From Paenibacillus castaneae (GTDB lineage Bacteria; Bacillota; Bacilli; Paenibacillales; Paenibacillaceae), in assembly GCF_002884445.1 (NCBI RefSeq), contig NZ_KZ614144.1, forward strand, positions 3,454,094-3,518,093: a stretch of 64,000 bases of DNA. Reading direction: 5' to 3'. Of the stretch, positions 55,945 to 64,000 are shown piece by piece. The notes beneath the pieces were generated by a model that was not told the DNA's origin, made no database searches, and saw only the letters and a list, made by a program, of their open reading frames with translations. The translations under genes and the position numbers were made by a program. Position 1 is the first letter of the stretch, and each line of letters begins with the position of its first letter.

Positions 55945-56922
55945 TTATTTAATGAGATCCGGATGTATCACTTTAGCCAGCTCAAGCAATCCTTCTGCTA
56001 ATCGTGGGCCAACGCGAACGAGCGGATCTTCCGTTACAGCATGCATTTGTTTATTTTGCACAGCGTCAATGACATCCCAGCCCGGGCGGCTTTCAATGCC
56101 AGCAACAATCGGATTCGGATCTTCCTTCATTGCGGGATAAATGATCAATTGCGGATTTTGCTTAATAACCTCTTCCGCATTTACTTCAAACCAGCTCGGT
56201 GTATCTGTAGCTATATTTTGACCGCCGGCAAGCGTGATCAGTTCATCCAGGAATGTACCTGAACCAACTGTCCAGCCTGGTGAGAACTCCAAATATACAC
56301 GCTTCTTCTCAGCATCCTTAACAGCTGCCGTTACCTGCTCCTTCGCCGAACGCATGTTGTCAGCGACAGCAGCAGCTTCAGGCTGCTTATCCATTACTAT
56401 GCCTAAAGTTTCGATCTTCGCTACGACCGCATCATAAGTGGCCGGGTCAGTGGCGAATACATTAACATTCAACTCGCGAAGCCTGCTAATAGCTGCTGTA
56501 TTCATTGAAGATGAAGCTAGAACTAAATCTGGATTAAGTGCAATAACAGCTTCAATGTCCGTCGTCATATCGCCAACCTGCGGTTTCTTTGTCGCTTCCT
56601 CTGGGTAATTGCTGTAAGCATCGACACCGACAACTAGCTCGCCTGCGCCGATTGCATAGGCGACTTCCGTTTCACTAGGCGCAAGCGTAACGATCTTCAC
56701 AGGCGCCTGCTGGAACGTCATCTCAGTTCCTGTTTCATCCTGAATTGTTAATGGATAGACAGTCGCTGTTTCAGAAGGAGCAGGTGAAGACGAAGGCGAA
56801 TTCGAAGCAGCGGAATTCGGCTTATTATCTGTTGTTGCTCCACATGCTGCCGTAATTATAAGCATCATCGTCAATAGTAATCCAACAATCATTTTCATCA
56901 TATTGCGGTTATTCCACTTCAT
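55945..56922 (-). CDS. btuF: corrinoid-binding lipoprotein of the ABC transporter
   Basis: 325 aa. Signal peptide with lipobox ending ITAAC, Ser/Pro-rich linker, then a class III solute-binding fold: IVTLAPSETEVAYAIGAGEL and VVGVDAYSNYPEEA, ALNPDLVLASSS. First gene after the cobalamin riboswitch. Lipid-anchored outer-face receptor. Confidence 0.9.
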   Translation of the reverse strand: MKWNNRNMMKMIVGLLLTMMLIITAACGATTDNKPNSAASNSPSSSPAPSETATVYPLTIQDETGTEMTFQQAPVKIVTLAPSETEVAYAIGAGELVVGVDAYSNYPEEATKKPQVGDMTTDIEAVIALNPDLVLASSSMNTAAISRLRELNVNVFATDPATYDAVVAKIETLGIVMDKQPEAAAVADNMRSAKEQVTAAVKDAEKKRVYLEFSPGWTVGSGTFLDELITLAGGQNIATDTPSWFEVNAEEVIKQNPQLIIYPAMKEDPNPIVAGIESRPGWDVIDAVQNKQMHAVTEDPLVRVGPRLAEGLLELAKVIHPDLIK

Positions 56923-56960
56923 CTTTCTCTACACCCCTATAATTATTATTTCGTATAAAT

Positions 56961-56998
56961 AAAAAAAAAGCATTTCCGGCAATTGTGCCAGAAATGCT
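56961..56998 (-). terminator. expression-platform terminator of the cobalamin riboswitch
   Basis: On the minus strand AGCATTTCTGGC ... GCCGGAAATGCT followed by nine T. Forms when the riboswitch binds cobalamin. Confidence 0.9.
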
Positions 56999-57079
56999 CT
57001 TATACGCCTCATAAATAGAATGCATACCAAAAAGCTTCTCTAACACCTCCCTAAGACCACGTAGGTTAAAGCGTTATAT

Positions 57080-57227
57080 AAATAGGCAGATTTTCTGACT
57101 TGGAATATACACTATTCCTTACAGTGGCGGGTCCGCGCCGGATTCTCACCGGACTTCCCTATTAAGCTTCAACGATTATTCGACGAAAGTCTGGATCAAC
57201 GTTCATTGCTCGTTTCAGCACCTATTT
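57080..57227 (-). ncRNA. cobalamin riboswitch
   Basis: Minus strand shows P1 arms AAATAGG (57227-57221) and CCTATTT (57086-57080), the conserved GGGAAGTCCGGTGAGAATCC core and the B12 box GCCACTG (57128-57122) after GGACCC. A terminator follows, so it is predicted to shut off the btu-cob operon when cobalamin is plentiful. Confidence 0.95.
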
Positions 57228-57404
57228 ATTCACTATGAAATTATTGTAACTATACACTCCCTTATTTAATTTGTCCACTAGTTTCCCTCTTCCAATGCGC
57301 GTTCTGTACCGCTCTCAAGCTGCATAAGTACGTAATAAGCTTTTCTTTGCGACATGGAAAACGAATGGCGTGCAAATTCAATTTATGGGATGTGATCATT
57401 GCTT

Positions 57405-57848
57405 ATGCCTATGCCAAATAAACCTCATATTCCGTTCTACAGGCTGCTCATTATCTTCCTTTTTATTGCGCTTCTCCTTGTCGCCGTTATAGGCTGGCTT
57501 CGTTCCGGCGAAGCGCCTGCTCCGCCTATAACAGAGCATGATTTCGATAAAGGCCATGTGGAATGGACAATCGAGGGTTATCCTGCAAAAGCACTTCATA
57601 ACAATCTGTTCTCATTAATGCTAACAGATCGAAACGGAGCGCCTCTACGGGGGGCTACCCTCGAAATCAAGCTTGATATGTTGAATATGGTATGCGGTGA
57701 TTTTGTCTTCAACCTTAAAGAGATTTCTCCCGGTTTATATACGGGTGAGGGTGTACCGCTGATGGCGGGCATGTGGAAGGCAACCTTAACTCTTGTATCT
57801 GAGGATCAGACCTATACGCTAGTTAGACATTTGCAGGCCATTCATTGA
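57405..57848 (+). CDS. FixH/YtkA-like membrane protein
   Basis: About 148 aa. N-terminal helix (RLLIIFLFIALLLVAVIGWL) then an extracellular Ig-like YtkA/FixH domain (NLFSLMLTDRNGAPLRGATL, MVCGDFVFNLKEISPGLYTG, MAGMWKATLTLV). FixH-type proteins work with copper ATPases in cytochrome oxidase assembly. Start uncertain between ATG 57405 and 57411; ribosome site weak. Convergent with the SafE-like gene, 6 bases apart. Confidence 0.75.
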   Translation: MPMPNKPHIPFYRLLIIFLFIALLLVAVIGWLRSGEAPAPPITEHDFDKGHVEWTIEGYPAKALHNNLFSLMLTDRNGAPLRGATLEIKLDMLNMVCGDFVFNLKEISPGLYTGEGVPLMAGMWKATLTLVSEDQTYTLVRHLQAIH

Positions 57849-57854
57849 ACACCT

Positions 57855-58541
57855 CTACCAAAGCCAAGGGTTTATCGTAGGAATAATGCCATTAGCAGCC
57901 AGACCTCGCATGATAGACAGCAGGCCTACTGCAATCGCTGTAATGACGCTTGCCCTTCGCATAAATCGCCGCCAACGTTTATTGGCGAACGCGGCAATTG
58001 AAGCTGCGGCTGCTAAAGCTGGAAACGTAGATAATCCGAAGAGGGCCATTACGAAAGCCCCTGCCAGCGCGGATCCCGTAGCAGCCGCTGTCATTTGCAT
58101 CGCATAAGTCAAACCGCAAGGAAGAAAACCGAAGGCAATGCCTGTTGCCAGCAAATGCGCCGACTCTTGTCCGCGCGATCGGCTCGCTCCCCCTGCAAGT
58201 CTTTTATGTAGGAAAGAAGACAGTCGGTTCATCATAGGAAGCTGAAATCTGCGCCAAAGCCAAAGCAGCAGAAAACAACCGCCTATAATGGAGGCAAGCC
58301 CCTGCACACCTGCAAGCTTCCCCGCAACATCTACAAAAGAACCAACAGCTCCCATCACAGCACCGAGCAAGGAATAAGAGAATATCCGTCCTGCATTATA
58401 CAGAAGTGTAGATTTACGAACAGTCGCTGCCGAATTCAATGACACGGTAGATACAATTCCACCGCACATTCCAATACAATGAGGCGCACTGAAAAGTCCT
58501 GTCAACATGATTAAGCCAATCTGCTGCCATGTGATAATCAT
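57855..58541 (-). CDS. SafE/DsbD-like transmembrane protein
   Basis: 228 aa, six to seven helices. LFSAPHCIGMCGGIVS and FGFLPCGLTYAMQMTAA carry paired Cys/Pro motifs of the sulfite-exporter/UreH-like CcdA superfamily group that accompanies copper ATPases (CcoI/CcoS-type loci). Start codon overlaps the ATPase stop by 4 bases. Role in copper or thiol handling is inferred from context. Confidence 0.82.
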   Translation of the reverse strand: MIITWQQIGLIMLTGLFSAPHCIGMCGGIVSTVSLNSAATVRKSTLLYNAGRIFSYSLLGAVMGAVGSFVDVAGKLAGVQGLASIIGGCFLLLWLWRRFQLPMMNRLSSFLHKRLAGGASRSRGQESAHLLATGIAFGFLPCGLTYAMQMTAAATGSALAGAFVMALFGLSTFPALAAAASIAAFANKRWRRFMRRASVITAIAVGLLSIMRGLAANGIIPTINPWLW

Positions 58542-60862
58542 TCGGCATTACCCGCAGCCTTCTTAAGCTGGCCCGTCAGCCGAAGAGAATTGCCGACAAC
58601 GGATACCGAGCTAAGCGCCATCGCCGTCCCAGCCATCCAAGGCTCAAGCAAACCGAAAGCCGCGAACGGAACGATAATAACATTATATAAAAAAGCGAAT
58701 GTTAAATTTTGCCGCACATTGCGAATCGTTAAGCGGCTGATCCTGATCGCTTCAGGGATCGCCTTCAACCGAGAGAAGAGCAATGTCATATGGCCTGCGC
58801 TGAGCGCTGCATCTGTTCCATCCCCCATTGCCAGGCCTACATCAGCGGCGGCTAATGCAGGAGCATCATTCCAGCCATCCCCTGCCATCCCCACCCTTCT
58901 TCCTTGCCCCTTGAGCTTCTCGATTAGCGCCAGCTTGCTTTCCGGCAGCATAGACGCATGTACCTCCGTGATCCCGACTGCTTTCGCCGCAGCATGAGCA
59001 GGTGCCGCGTGATCACCGGTTGCCAGCAGCGCAGAAACGCCAAGCTGCTTTAATTCTTTGATTGCTGCTCTTGCATTTGATTTGACCATATCGCTTAACG
59101 CGATTACTCCGACACATTCTCCATCGATCGCGGCATAAAGCACAGTCTCTCCGGCATTTTCCCGACTGGTTGCGAAGTCTTGTGCATGCACGCCTATGTG
59201 CCAGTTCCGTTCTTGCGCAAAGCGGACATTTCCGATTCCGAAGGTCTGCCGCTCGATTGCAGCTTCCATCCCTCCACCTGGCGTAAACTGATGCTGCTCC
59301 GCCTTCGGAATAACTAGACCTTGCCTAAGCGCTTCTTGCCTAATTGCAGCGGCAAGCGGATGCACGGACTGGGCTTCCGCCGCCGCAGCCAACCGAAGCA
59401 CCGCTGATGAACTGCCTTTCATTGCCCGTATAGCGCTGACCACCGGTTTACCCTCGGTTATTGTACCTGTTTTGTCAAATACAATGGTCTGGATAGCGGC
59501 CAATCGTTCAAGTGCACCTGCTTCTTTCGAAATAATTCCCTTCTTCGCCATTCTGCCAGAAGCAATCACGAGTGAAATCGGAGCTGCTAATCCGAGTGCG
59601 CAAGGACAAGCGGCCAACAGTACAGCAATTGCGCAAATAAAAGCTTGGCGCACGTTGCCGGGATCCAGAAAAACCGACCACATCACTACTGTCAAAAGAG
59701 CGAATACGAGCATGGCCGGCACAAACCAACCGGCAGCCATATCCACATTACGCTGAATAACCGATTTCGACCGCTGCGCCTGCCTCACCAGCTCCTGGAT
59801 TCGATTCAGCATCGTATCATGGCCTGCGGCTTTCGTTCTAACTCGCAAGGGCTCGCTCACATTCCGTGTTCCAGCCCATATCGGATCACCCTCACGCTTC
59901 GTAATAAACAGGCTTTCCCCGGTAAGCAAAGACTCATCTGCCGATGAAAGACCTTTGATTACGATTCCATCCACTGGCACGATTTCGCCGGCAGCGACAA
60001 TGACGACATCTCCCGCACGTACGAATTCCGTTCTAATTTGCAGTATTTCCCCCGCTCTATCTACCGTTGCCAGCTGGTTTTGCAGCTGTCCGTATCCGTC
60101 AGAGCCTTGCTGTGCCCGCAGCGCCGCTGCCGTCTCGATATACTTGCCTAACAGAACTGCTGTAATAACGACAGCCGATGTTTCGAAATAAAGTGGAGGC
60201 GCATGAGAAGCTGCAAGCATCGGCGTAAGCAATCCGACTTGAAATACTTCATAATGACTGTATAGATAAGCAGCTGTTGTTCCCAGCACAACAAGCACAT
60301 CCATATTCGCGCTTTTCTGCCGAATCGCATGGTAGGCTCCGAAATAAAATGGAGCACCGATGACAAATTGAATAATAGTCGCTAGCAGAAGCTGAACCCA
60401 CGGCAAAGACATCCAAATCGGTAATAGGCGAAGCAGCGGTTCAAGCGCCGGCAGATGCTGAATCATGCTCACTAATAACGGCGCAGTCAGAACCGCTGAT
60501 GTGAGCAGCCTTAACCGCAGCGTATTATGCTCTCTTTGCAGCCCATGCCTTGGCGATTCGTTCATTAATGCCTCAAAGCCTAATTGCTTGACTCGCTCAG
60601 CTATATGCTCGGGCATAAGCAAATCCGGCTCAAATTGCACCCACGCCGTGCGCAGCGGGAAGCTGACTGCTGCCATTTGAACACCTTTCATTTTGCCAAT
60701 ACCCTTCTCGATCCGCGCCGCGCAAGCTGAGCAGCTCATGCCTTGTACAGCAAAATCTATGGTCACGCCTGTTTCTACTACTCCATCGGCAGTATCTACC
60801 GTCTCCATCCGAAGCACCCGCCTTCCATACATCGCTTTCCATGCCTGTACCTCTGCGTTCAA
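58538..60862 (-). CDS. copper-transporting P1B-type ATPase
   Basis: 774 aa. One N-terminal HMA domain (GMSCSACAARIEKG, residues about 40-53), eight helices with the CPC ion site (AACPCALGLAAP), phosphorylation DKTGT, SVHPLAAAI (HP motif), and GDGWNDAPALAAADVG. Length is normal. Either a Cu+ exporter (CopA) or the slower CcoI/FixI type that loads oxidases; the linked SafE- and FixH-like genes favour the latter. Confidence 0.93.
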   Translation of the reverse strand: MNAEVQAWKAMYGRRVLRMETVDTADGVVETGVTIDFAVQGMSCSACAARIEKGIGKMKGVQMAAVSFPLRTAWVQFEPDLLMPEHIAERVKQLGFEALMNESPRHGLQREHNTLRLRLLTSAVLTAPLLVSMIQHLPALEPLLRLLPIWMSLPWVQLLLATIIQFVIGAPFYFGAYHAIRQKSANMDVLVVLGTTAAYLYSHYEVFQVGLLTPMLAASHAPPLYFETSAVVITAVLLGKYIETAAALRAQQGSDGYGQLQNQLATVDRAGEILQIRTEFVRAGDVVIVAAGEIVPVDGIVIKGLSSADESLLTGESLFITKREGDPIWAGTRNVSEPLRVRTKAAGHDTMLNRIQELVRQAQRSKSVIQRNVDMAAGWFVPAMLVFALLTVVMWSVFLDPGNVRQAFICAIAVLLAACPCALGLAAPISLVIASGRMAKKGIISKEAGALERLAAIQTIVFDKTGTITEGKPVVSAIRAMKGSSSAVLRLAAAAEAQSVHPLAAAIRQEALRQGLVIPKAEQHQFTPGGGMEAAIERQTFGIGNVRFAQERNWHIGVHAQDFATSRENAGETVLYAAIDGECVGVIALSDMVKSNARAAIKELKQLGVSALLATGDHAAPAHAAAKAVGITEVHASMLPESKLALIEKLKGQGRRVGMAGDGWNDAPALAAADVGLAMGDGTDAALSAGHMTLLFSRLKAIPEAIRISRLTIRNVRQNLTFAFLYNVIIVPFAAFGLLEPWMAGTAMALSSVSVVGNSLRLTGQLKKAAGNAE

Positions 60863-60903
60863 TTATATGACGGGCATTTGAAATGCATGTATGGAACGTG
60901 CTA

Positions 60904-62784
60904 TTACATTCTTTTTGGCGTTGGCAGCCCTACTATTTCCAGCACTTCATGCATCGTTTCTTGATACTTCTCTGTAAGCCATAGGCGGTAGGCTCTATCA
61001 TGCCCCTCAGCCTTCAAGATGGGACAGGCTGCATAGAAATGATTAAATAAAGCGGACAACTCATATGCATACGTGCATAGCTGATTCGGAGCAAGCTCCT
61101 TAACAGCTGCTTGCAGCGTCTCTGGCCAGTAGGCTAGCTGTCTCATTAAATTGTGTTCTTGCGGCTGCAGTTTCTCAATAAGCATTGAATCCACTTGCAT
61201 TGCCTTTGGTTCCTTTGCTTTTTCCAATACACGACAGGAGCGCGCATAGCTATACATTAAATAAACACCTGTATTGCCTGTAACCTCCACTGCCTGCTCC
61301 AAATCAAAAACGACCTCCGTTTGCAAATGAAAACGCAATAAGTAATATCTAATGGATGCCGCTGCAATTGCACGGCTGGATAGGCCAGCTTTACTTTTGC
61401 GCTTCGTCTCGATAATCTGCTCCATATGCTTCATGAAATCAGCAATTTTAATGCCGATTCCTTGTCTGCCCGACATTGCATAAGCGTGTTTTCCATCGGT
61501 TGTGTCGATCCCTAAGCTTTTAGCTGTATTCGGACTTAGTGAAACAACGCCATAGCTGACATGCTTAAGCTGCTCCGCCTGCTTCTCATAACCTAGAGCT
61601 GCCAAGGCTTGCTTGACCATGGTCTGCGGATACTCCTGTCTCTGATCGATTACGTTAATGACCAAATCTGCATGCCCTATTTTCTTCCTTATTCCTCTGG
61701 TGTCCGTTGACCAAAGGCCGTCTGCGAATTTTTTGTAACGAAAATCAGAGTCCAACAGCCCAAACTTCCATAGATGATAGGCAATATCCTTAGCTGTATA
61801 GGTCAAGATGCCATTGGAGCGAACCAATACTTTATCCGAATTGAACTCCAGCTGCTCTTGCTCAGGCACTTCCTCATCATGTTCTGACTGCTTCAGCACC
61901 CAGCAGCCCTTCAGTTTTCCATCTTGCTCTTGTTGAAAAATAGAAGTTTTCTTAAGGAGCTCAAATGACTGTGTCCAGAAGCCTTCCTTCACGATGCTGC
62001 TTTCCCATACAAGAACATTATATTTAATACCGAATTGCTTCATCTCCTCCACATGCTCCCGCACAATTCTTTCCGCAACGAGCAATCCCATCCAAGCGAT
62101 ATTGGAGTTGCCCTCTTCTAATTCAGACAAGACGCACGTGCGCTGCTGCAGCAAGGAGGGCCGCTCTCCATACGCTTTATTGATTTTGGAATAGGTGTCC
62201 CAGCAGAAATCCCCAAATCTTTCATGAGGCAGCGACGTTTTCACATTCAGAATACCGACCACGGTATCTGCAAGCTGATTTCCAAGATCATCAATATAGT
62301 TATGAACCTCAACGCCATAGCCTGCCTTCTTCAGCATTCGCGAAAGCGAATCTCCAATACAGGAGTTGCGCAAATGGCCGATATGAGCAGATTTATTAGG
62401 ATTTATCGACGTATGCTCAATCAGTACTTTTGTTTGGTTTGGAGGAAACGAAACGTGAGTGTTTTGCTCCGAATACACAGCCCACTGCGGCCAATTGATA
62501 AAAAAATTAAGAAAGCCTGGCTGAGCAACCTCTATTTTGTCAATAATAGAAGCAAAGCTTGAATGTCTGATTAGCTTTTCTTTAAACTCATTGGCTATTT
62601 GTATAGGTGATCTCTTTAAAAGCTTAGCAAGCTGCATCGCTATATTGCTGCTATAATCTCCGTGCTCCAGATTAGACGGATGCTCCACAGCAATTCGCAA
62701 TTGATCCGGTCGTGCCAGCTTGCCCTCCAGTAATAGGCTTTGTGTAATGTCTTCGACTGCAGCTATAATTTTCTCATTAATCAT
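60904..62784 (-). CDS. argS: arginyl-tRNA synthetase
   Basis: 626 aa class I synthetase. ATG at 62784 follows GGAGG by 8 bases. Additional N-terminal domain (residues 1-110), then NPNKSAHIGHLRNSCIGDSL with the HIGH motif, VHNYIDDLGNQLAD, MSGRQGIGIKIADFM in the place of KMSKS, and the DALR anticodon-binding domain (YLMYSYARSCRVLEKA, NQLCTYAYELSALFNHFYAA). Regulated by a T-box leader. Could be a second ArgRS besides a housekeeping copy. Confidence 0.93.
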   Translation of the reverse strand: MINEKIIAAVEDITQSLLLEGKLARPDQLRIAVEHPSNLEHGDYSSNIAMQLAKLLKRSPIQIANEFKEKLIRHSSFASIIDKIEVAQPGFLNFFINWPQWAVYSEQNTHVSFPPNQTKVLIEHTSINPNKSAHIGHLRNSCIGDSLSRMLKKAGYGVEVHNYIDDLGNQLADTVVGILNVKTSLPHERFGDFCWDTYSKINKAYGERPSLLQQRTCVLSELEEGNSNIAWMGLLVAERIVREHVEEMKQFGIKYNVLVWESSIVKEGFWTQSFELLKKTSIFQQEQDGKLKGCWVLKQSEHDEEVPEQEQLEFNSDKVLVRSNGILTYTAKDIAYHLWKFGLLDSDFRYKKFADGLWSTDTRGIRKKIGHADLVINVIDQRQEYPQTMVKQALAALGYEKQAEQLKHVSYGVVSLSPNTAKSLGIDTTDGKHAYAMSGRQGIGIKIADFMKHMEQIIETKRKSKAGLSSRAIAAASIRYYLLRFHLQTEVVFDLEQAVEVTGNTGVYLMYSYARSCRVLEKAKEPKAMQVDSMLIEKLQPQEHNLMRQLAYWPETLQAAVKELAPNQLCTYAYELSALFNHFYAACPILKAEGHDRAYRLWLTEKYQETMHEVLEIVGLPTPKRM

Positions 62785-62813
62785 TTCCCTTTCCTCCATT
62801 CTGCTTTGAATGC

Positions 62814-63055
62814 AAAAAAGACCCCCGTCTCTAAAATAAGAGACGAGAGCCGTTAAGTTCCCGTGGTACCACTCTAAGTGTCAAGCCTATGACAGCTCGA
62901 CCACTCGCTTTCGTAACGGTCTATGACCGGATTTGCCTACTTCTTCATTCATTCTTTCGGTTCGGCAAACCATTTCCTGGGCCCGCTTCATCTAAGACAT
63001 CCGTACCGGCTTCCACTGACCCGGCTCGCTGTAACTATCCGTCATAGACTACTGT
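62814..63055 (-). ncRNA. T-box leader of argS
   Basis: Minus strand carries the T-box AGAGTGGTACCACGGG (62875-62860), which pairs with uncharged tRNA 3' end, and upstream a Stem I with GAGCCGGG and AAGCCGG. Downstream lies a terminator (CGTCTC ... GAGACG, then TTTTTT, 62848-62814). Expected to read through when charged tRNA-Arg is scarce. I did not fix the specifier codon. Confidence 0.88.
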
Positions 63056-63266
63056 CCCATTCATTAATGTTCCATTTATTGTGTGAATATGGATTAGACA
63101 TATTTATACATGATTTGGTTACTAGTGTCAAGAATATGTTGAACAACTCGTCGCCCTGTTGCTGTTCCCAATTAATACTAATCTCTTCCATTGCATTTTT
63201 CTAAGTTAATGGTGTATGATTTTACCTTGAAATGGTACACATACAGATTTATGGAGGCAACCAAAC

Positions 63267-63476
63267 ATGCAAGAAAAAATCAAACTGATAGCTGGTCAAA
63301 AACTGATTACAAACAAAGACTTTGAAGTTGCTATTGCACAAAAAACAACCATTACAGCAATGCAAAACGGTATGCAAATAAGACCAGCTTCAACCATTAT
63401 AGGATATAACGACGATTCGATCCGCATGTCAGATGGTAGTATTATCCATAGAGCTGCTAATTCATTTTTTGTATAA
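63267..63476 (+). CDS. small hypothetical protein
   Basis: 69 aa, GGAGG 9 bases before ATG. Mixed alpha/beta with no signal peptide: LIAGQKLITNKDFEVAIAQK, then RPASTIIGYNDDSIRMSDGS. Not recognised. Good ribosome site and a terminator downstream support expression. Confidence 0.65.
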   Translation: MQEKIKLIAGQKLITNKDFEVAIAQKTTITAMQNGMQIRPASTIIGYNDDSIRMSDGSIIHRAANSFFV

Positions 63477-63551
63477 AAAAGAGTAAATTTCTCACAATCC
63501 ACTTCAGAACTTACGGTTTATTGAGGTATCTGGAGAGTAATCATCAAAAAT

Positions 63552-63593
63552 AGACGACTCTTATTCCTTATTGGGATGAGAGTCGTCTTTTTT
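63552..63593 (+). terminator. terminator after the small gene
   Basis: AGACGACTC ... GAGTCGTCT followed by TTTTT. Confidence 0.88.
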
Positions 63594-63733
63594 CGAATAC
63601 GCTCCTTTCAAAATCATTGTTGCTTTTAAATAGGGTTAATTGTAAAATATTGTATAGGGAACATTTGTTCTGTAAAGGAATGGCATCTTGTGATACGGAA
63701 TGAATTTTACTTTGTTATCATGGAGGAATTTTT

Positions 63734-64000
63734 GTGGTTAAAGTTGGGATTTTGGGAACGGGATTTGGAAGACATCATGCAGAATTGTATAAAAAAACAA
63801 CTGGATTTGAGGTGGTTCTAATATATGGTCGTGATGAAAATAAATTAAGAGAAATAAATGAGACTCTGAATATTAGAACTACAACAGATATATACGAAAT
63901 CATTCAAAATGATCAGATTGACTTAGTTGATATTTGCTTGCCTACCACCCTTCATGCTAAATGGGCAATTGAGGCATTAAAGCATCGAAAGCATGTTTTT
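63734..64000 (+). CDS. Gfo/Idh/MocA family oxidoreductase (3' end outside window)
   Basis: First 89 codons of an NAD(P)-dependent sugar or inositol dehydrogenase. GTG start 7 bases after GGAGG. VKVGILGTGFGRHHAELYKK is the Rossmann dinucleotide site (GxGxxG as GTGFGR), then FEVVLIYGRDENKLREI and VDICLPTTLHAKWAIEALKH, which is the family's second signature (usually xxTPNxxH). Substrate unknown without the C-terminal domain. Confidence 0.88.
   Translation, partial: MVKVGILGTGFGRHHAELYKKTTGFEVVLIYGRDENKLREINETLNIRTTTDIYEIIQNDQIDLVDICLPTTLHAKWAIEALKHRKHVF

Overview
The window is a 64 kb chromosomal stretch from a low-to-mid GC, endospore-forming Firmicute, most likely Paenibacillus or a close relative (Paenibacillaceae). 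The evidence is the combination of strong AGGAGG ribosome sites, many TTG/GTG starts, T-box and cobalamin riboswitch control, HelD, UppP, FabI, a stand-alone bacterial nitric oxide synthase, staphyloxanthin-type carotenoid genes and several spore-surface protein genes. No rRNA, tRNA, CRISPR array or prophage was seen. One intact IS3-family element is present.

Layout. 1-4.3 kb: a GH3 NagZ (cut by the window edge), fabI, and a small minus-strand group of two GNAT acetyltransferases and a methyltransferase. 4.3-9.5 kb: a spore-surface locus with three tandem Ena-like (DUF3992) endospore-appendage subunits, a divergent very basic protein that looks like a remote member of the same fold, a BclA-C-terminal-domain protein without a collagen stalk, and a collagen-like BclA-type protein. 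All of them carry a Cys-Cys pair near the N terminus. A frameshifted dead gene with an intact terminator follows. 9.5-24.5 kb: housekeeping and accessory genes (phosphatase, serine hydrolase + MFS exporter, DedA, SulP, TIMP-like secreted protein, GNAT, NUDIX, DUF1569, MMPL exporter with a divergent TetR), plus remnants of MarR and glyoxalase-like genes. 24.5-26.3 kb: two 109-bp palindromic repeat units, one split by an IS3 element with a CTAT target duplication.

26.3-41.4 kb, mostly minus strand: uppP, a CBS/HlyC-type membrane protein, Lin0512 and DUF3900 proteins, crtO-crtQ facing crtP, bNOS overlapping the end of crtP, helD, DUF1294, hrpB, a phosphodiester glycosidase and corA. 41.5-48.8 kb: envelope-related genes (lipoprotein, MVF-type flippase, Amidase_6 protein) and a class F-like sortase immediately behind a His/Lys/Met-rich secreted protein ending in an MPKTG motif. 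48.8-57.3 kb: a nine-gene cobalamin uptake and salvage operon (btuF-btuC-btuD-cobT-cobU-cbiB-cobS-cobD-cbiZ) behind a cobalamin riboswitch with its own terminator. 57.4-60.9 kb: FixH-like, SafE-like and copper P-type ATPase genes, probably for copper delivery to a terminal oxidase. 60.9-63.1 kb: argS behind a T-box leader. The window ends inside a Gfo/Idh/MocA dehydrogenase gene.

The parts most worth following are the spore-appendage/collagen locus with its shared N-terminal Cys-Cys motif, the sortase/MPKTG pair, and the sigma-B-like promoter in front of crtP.
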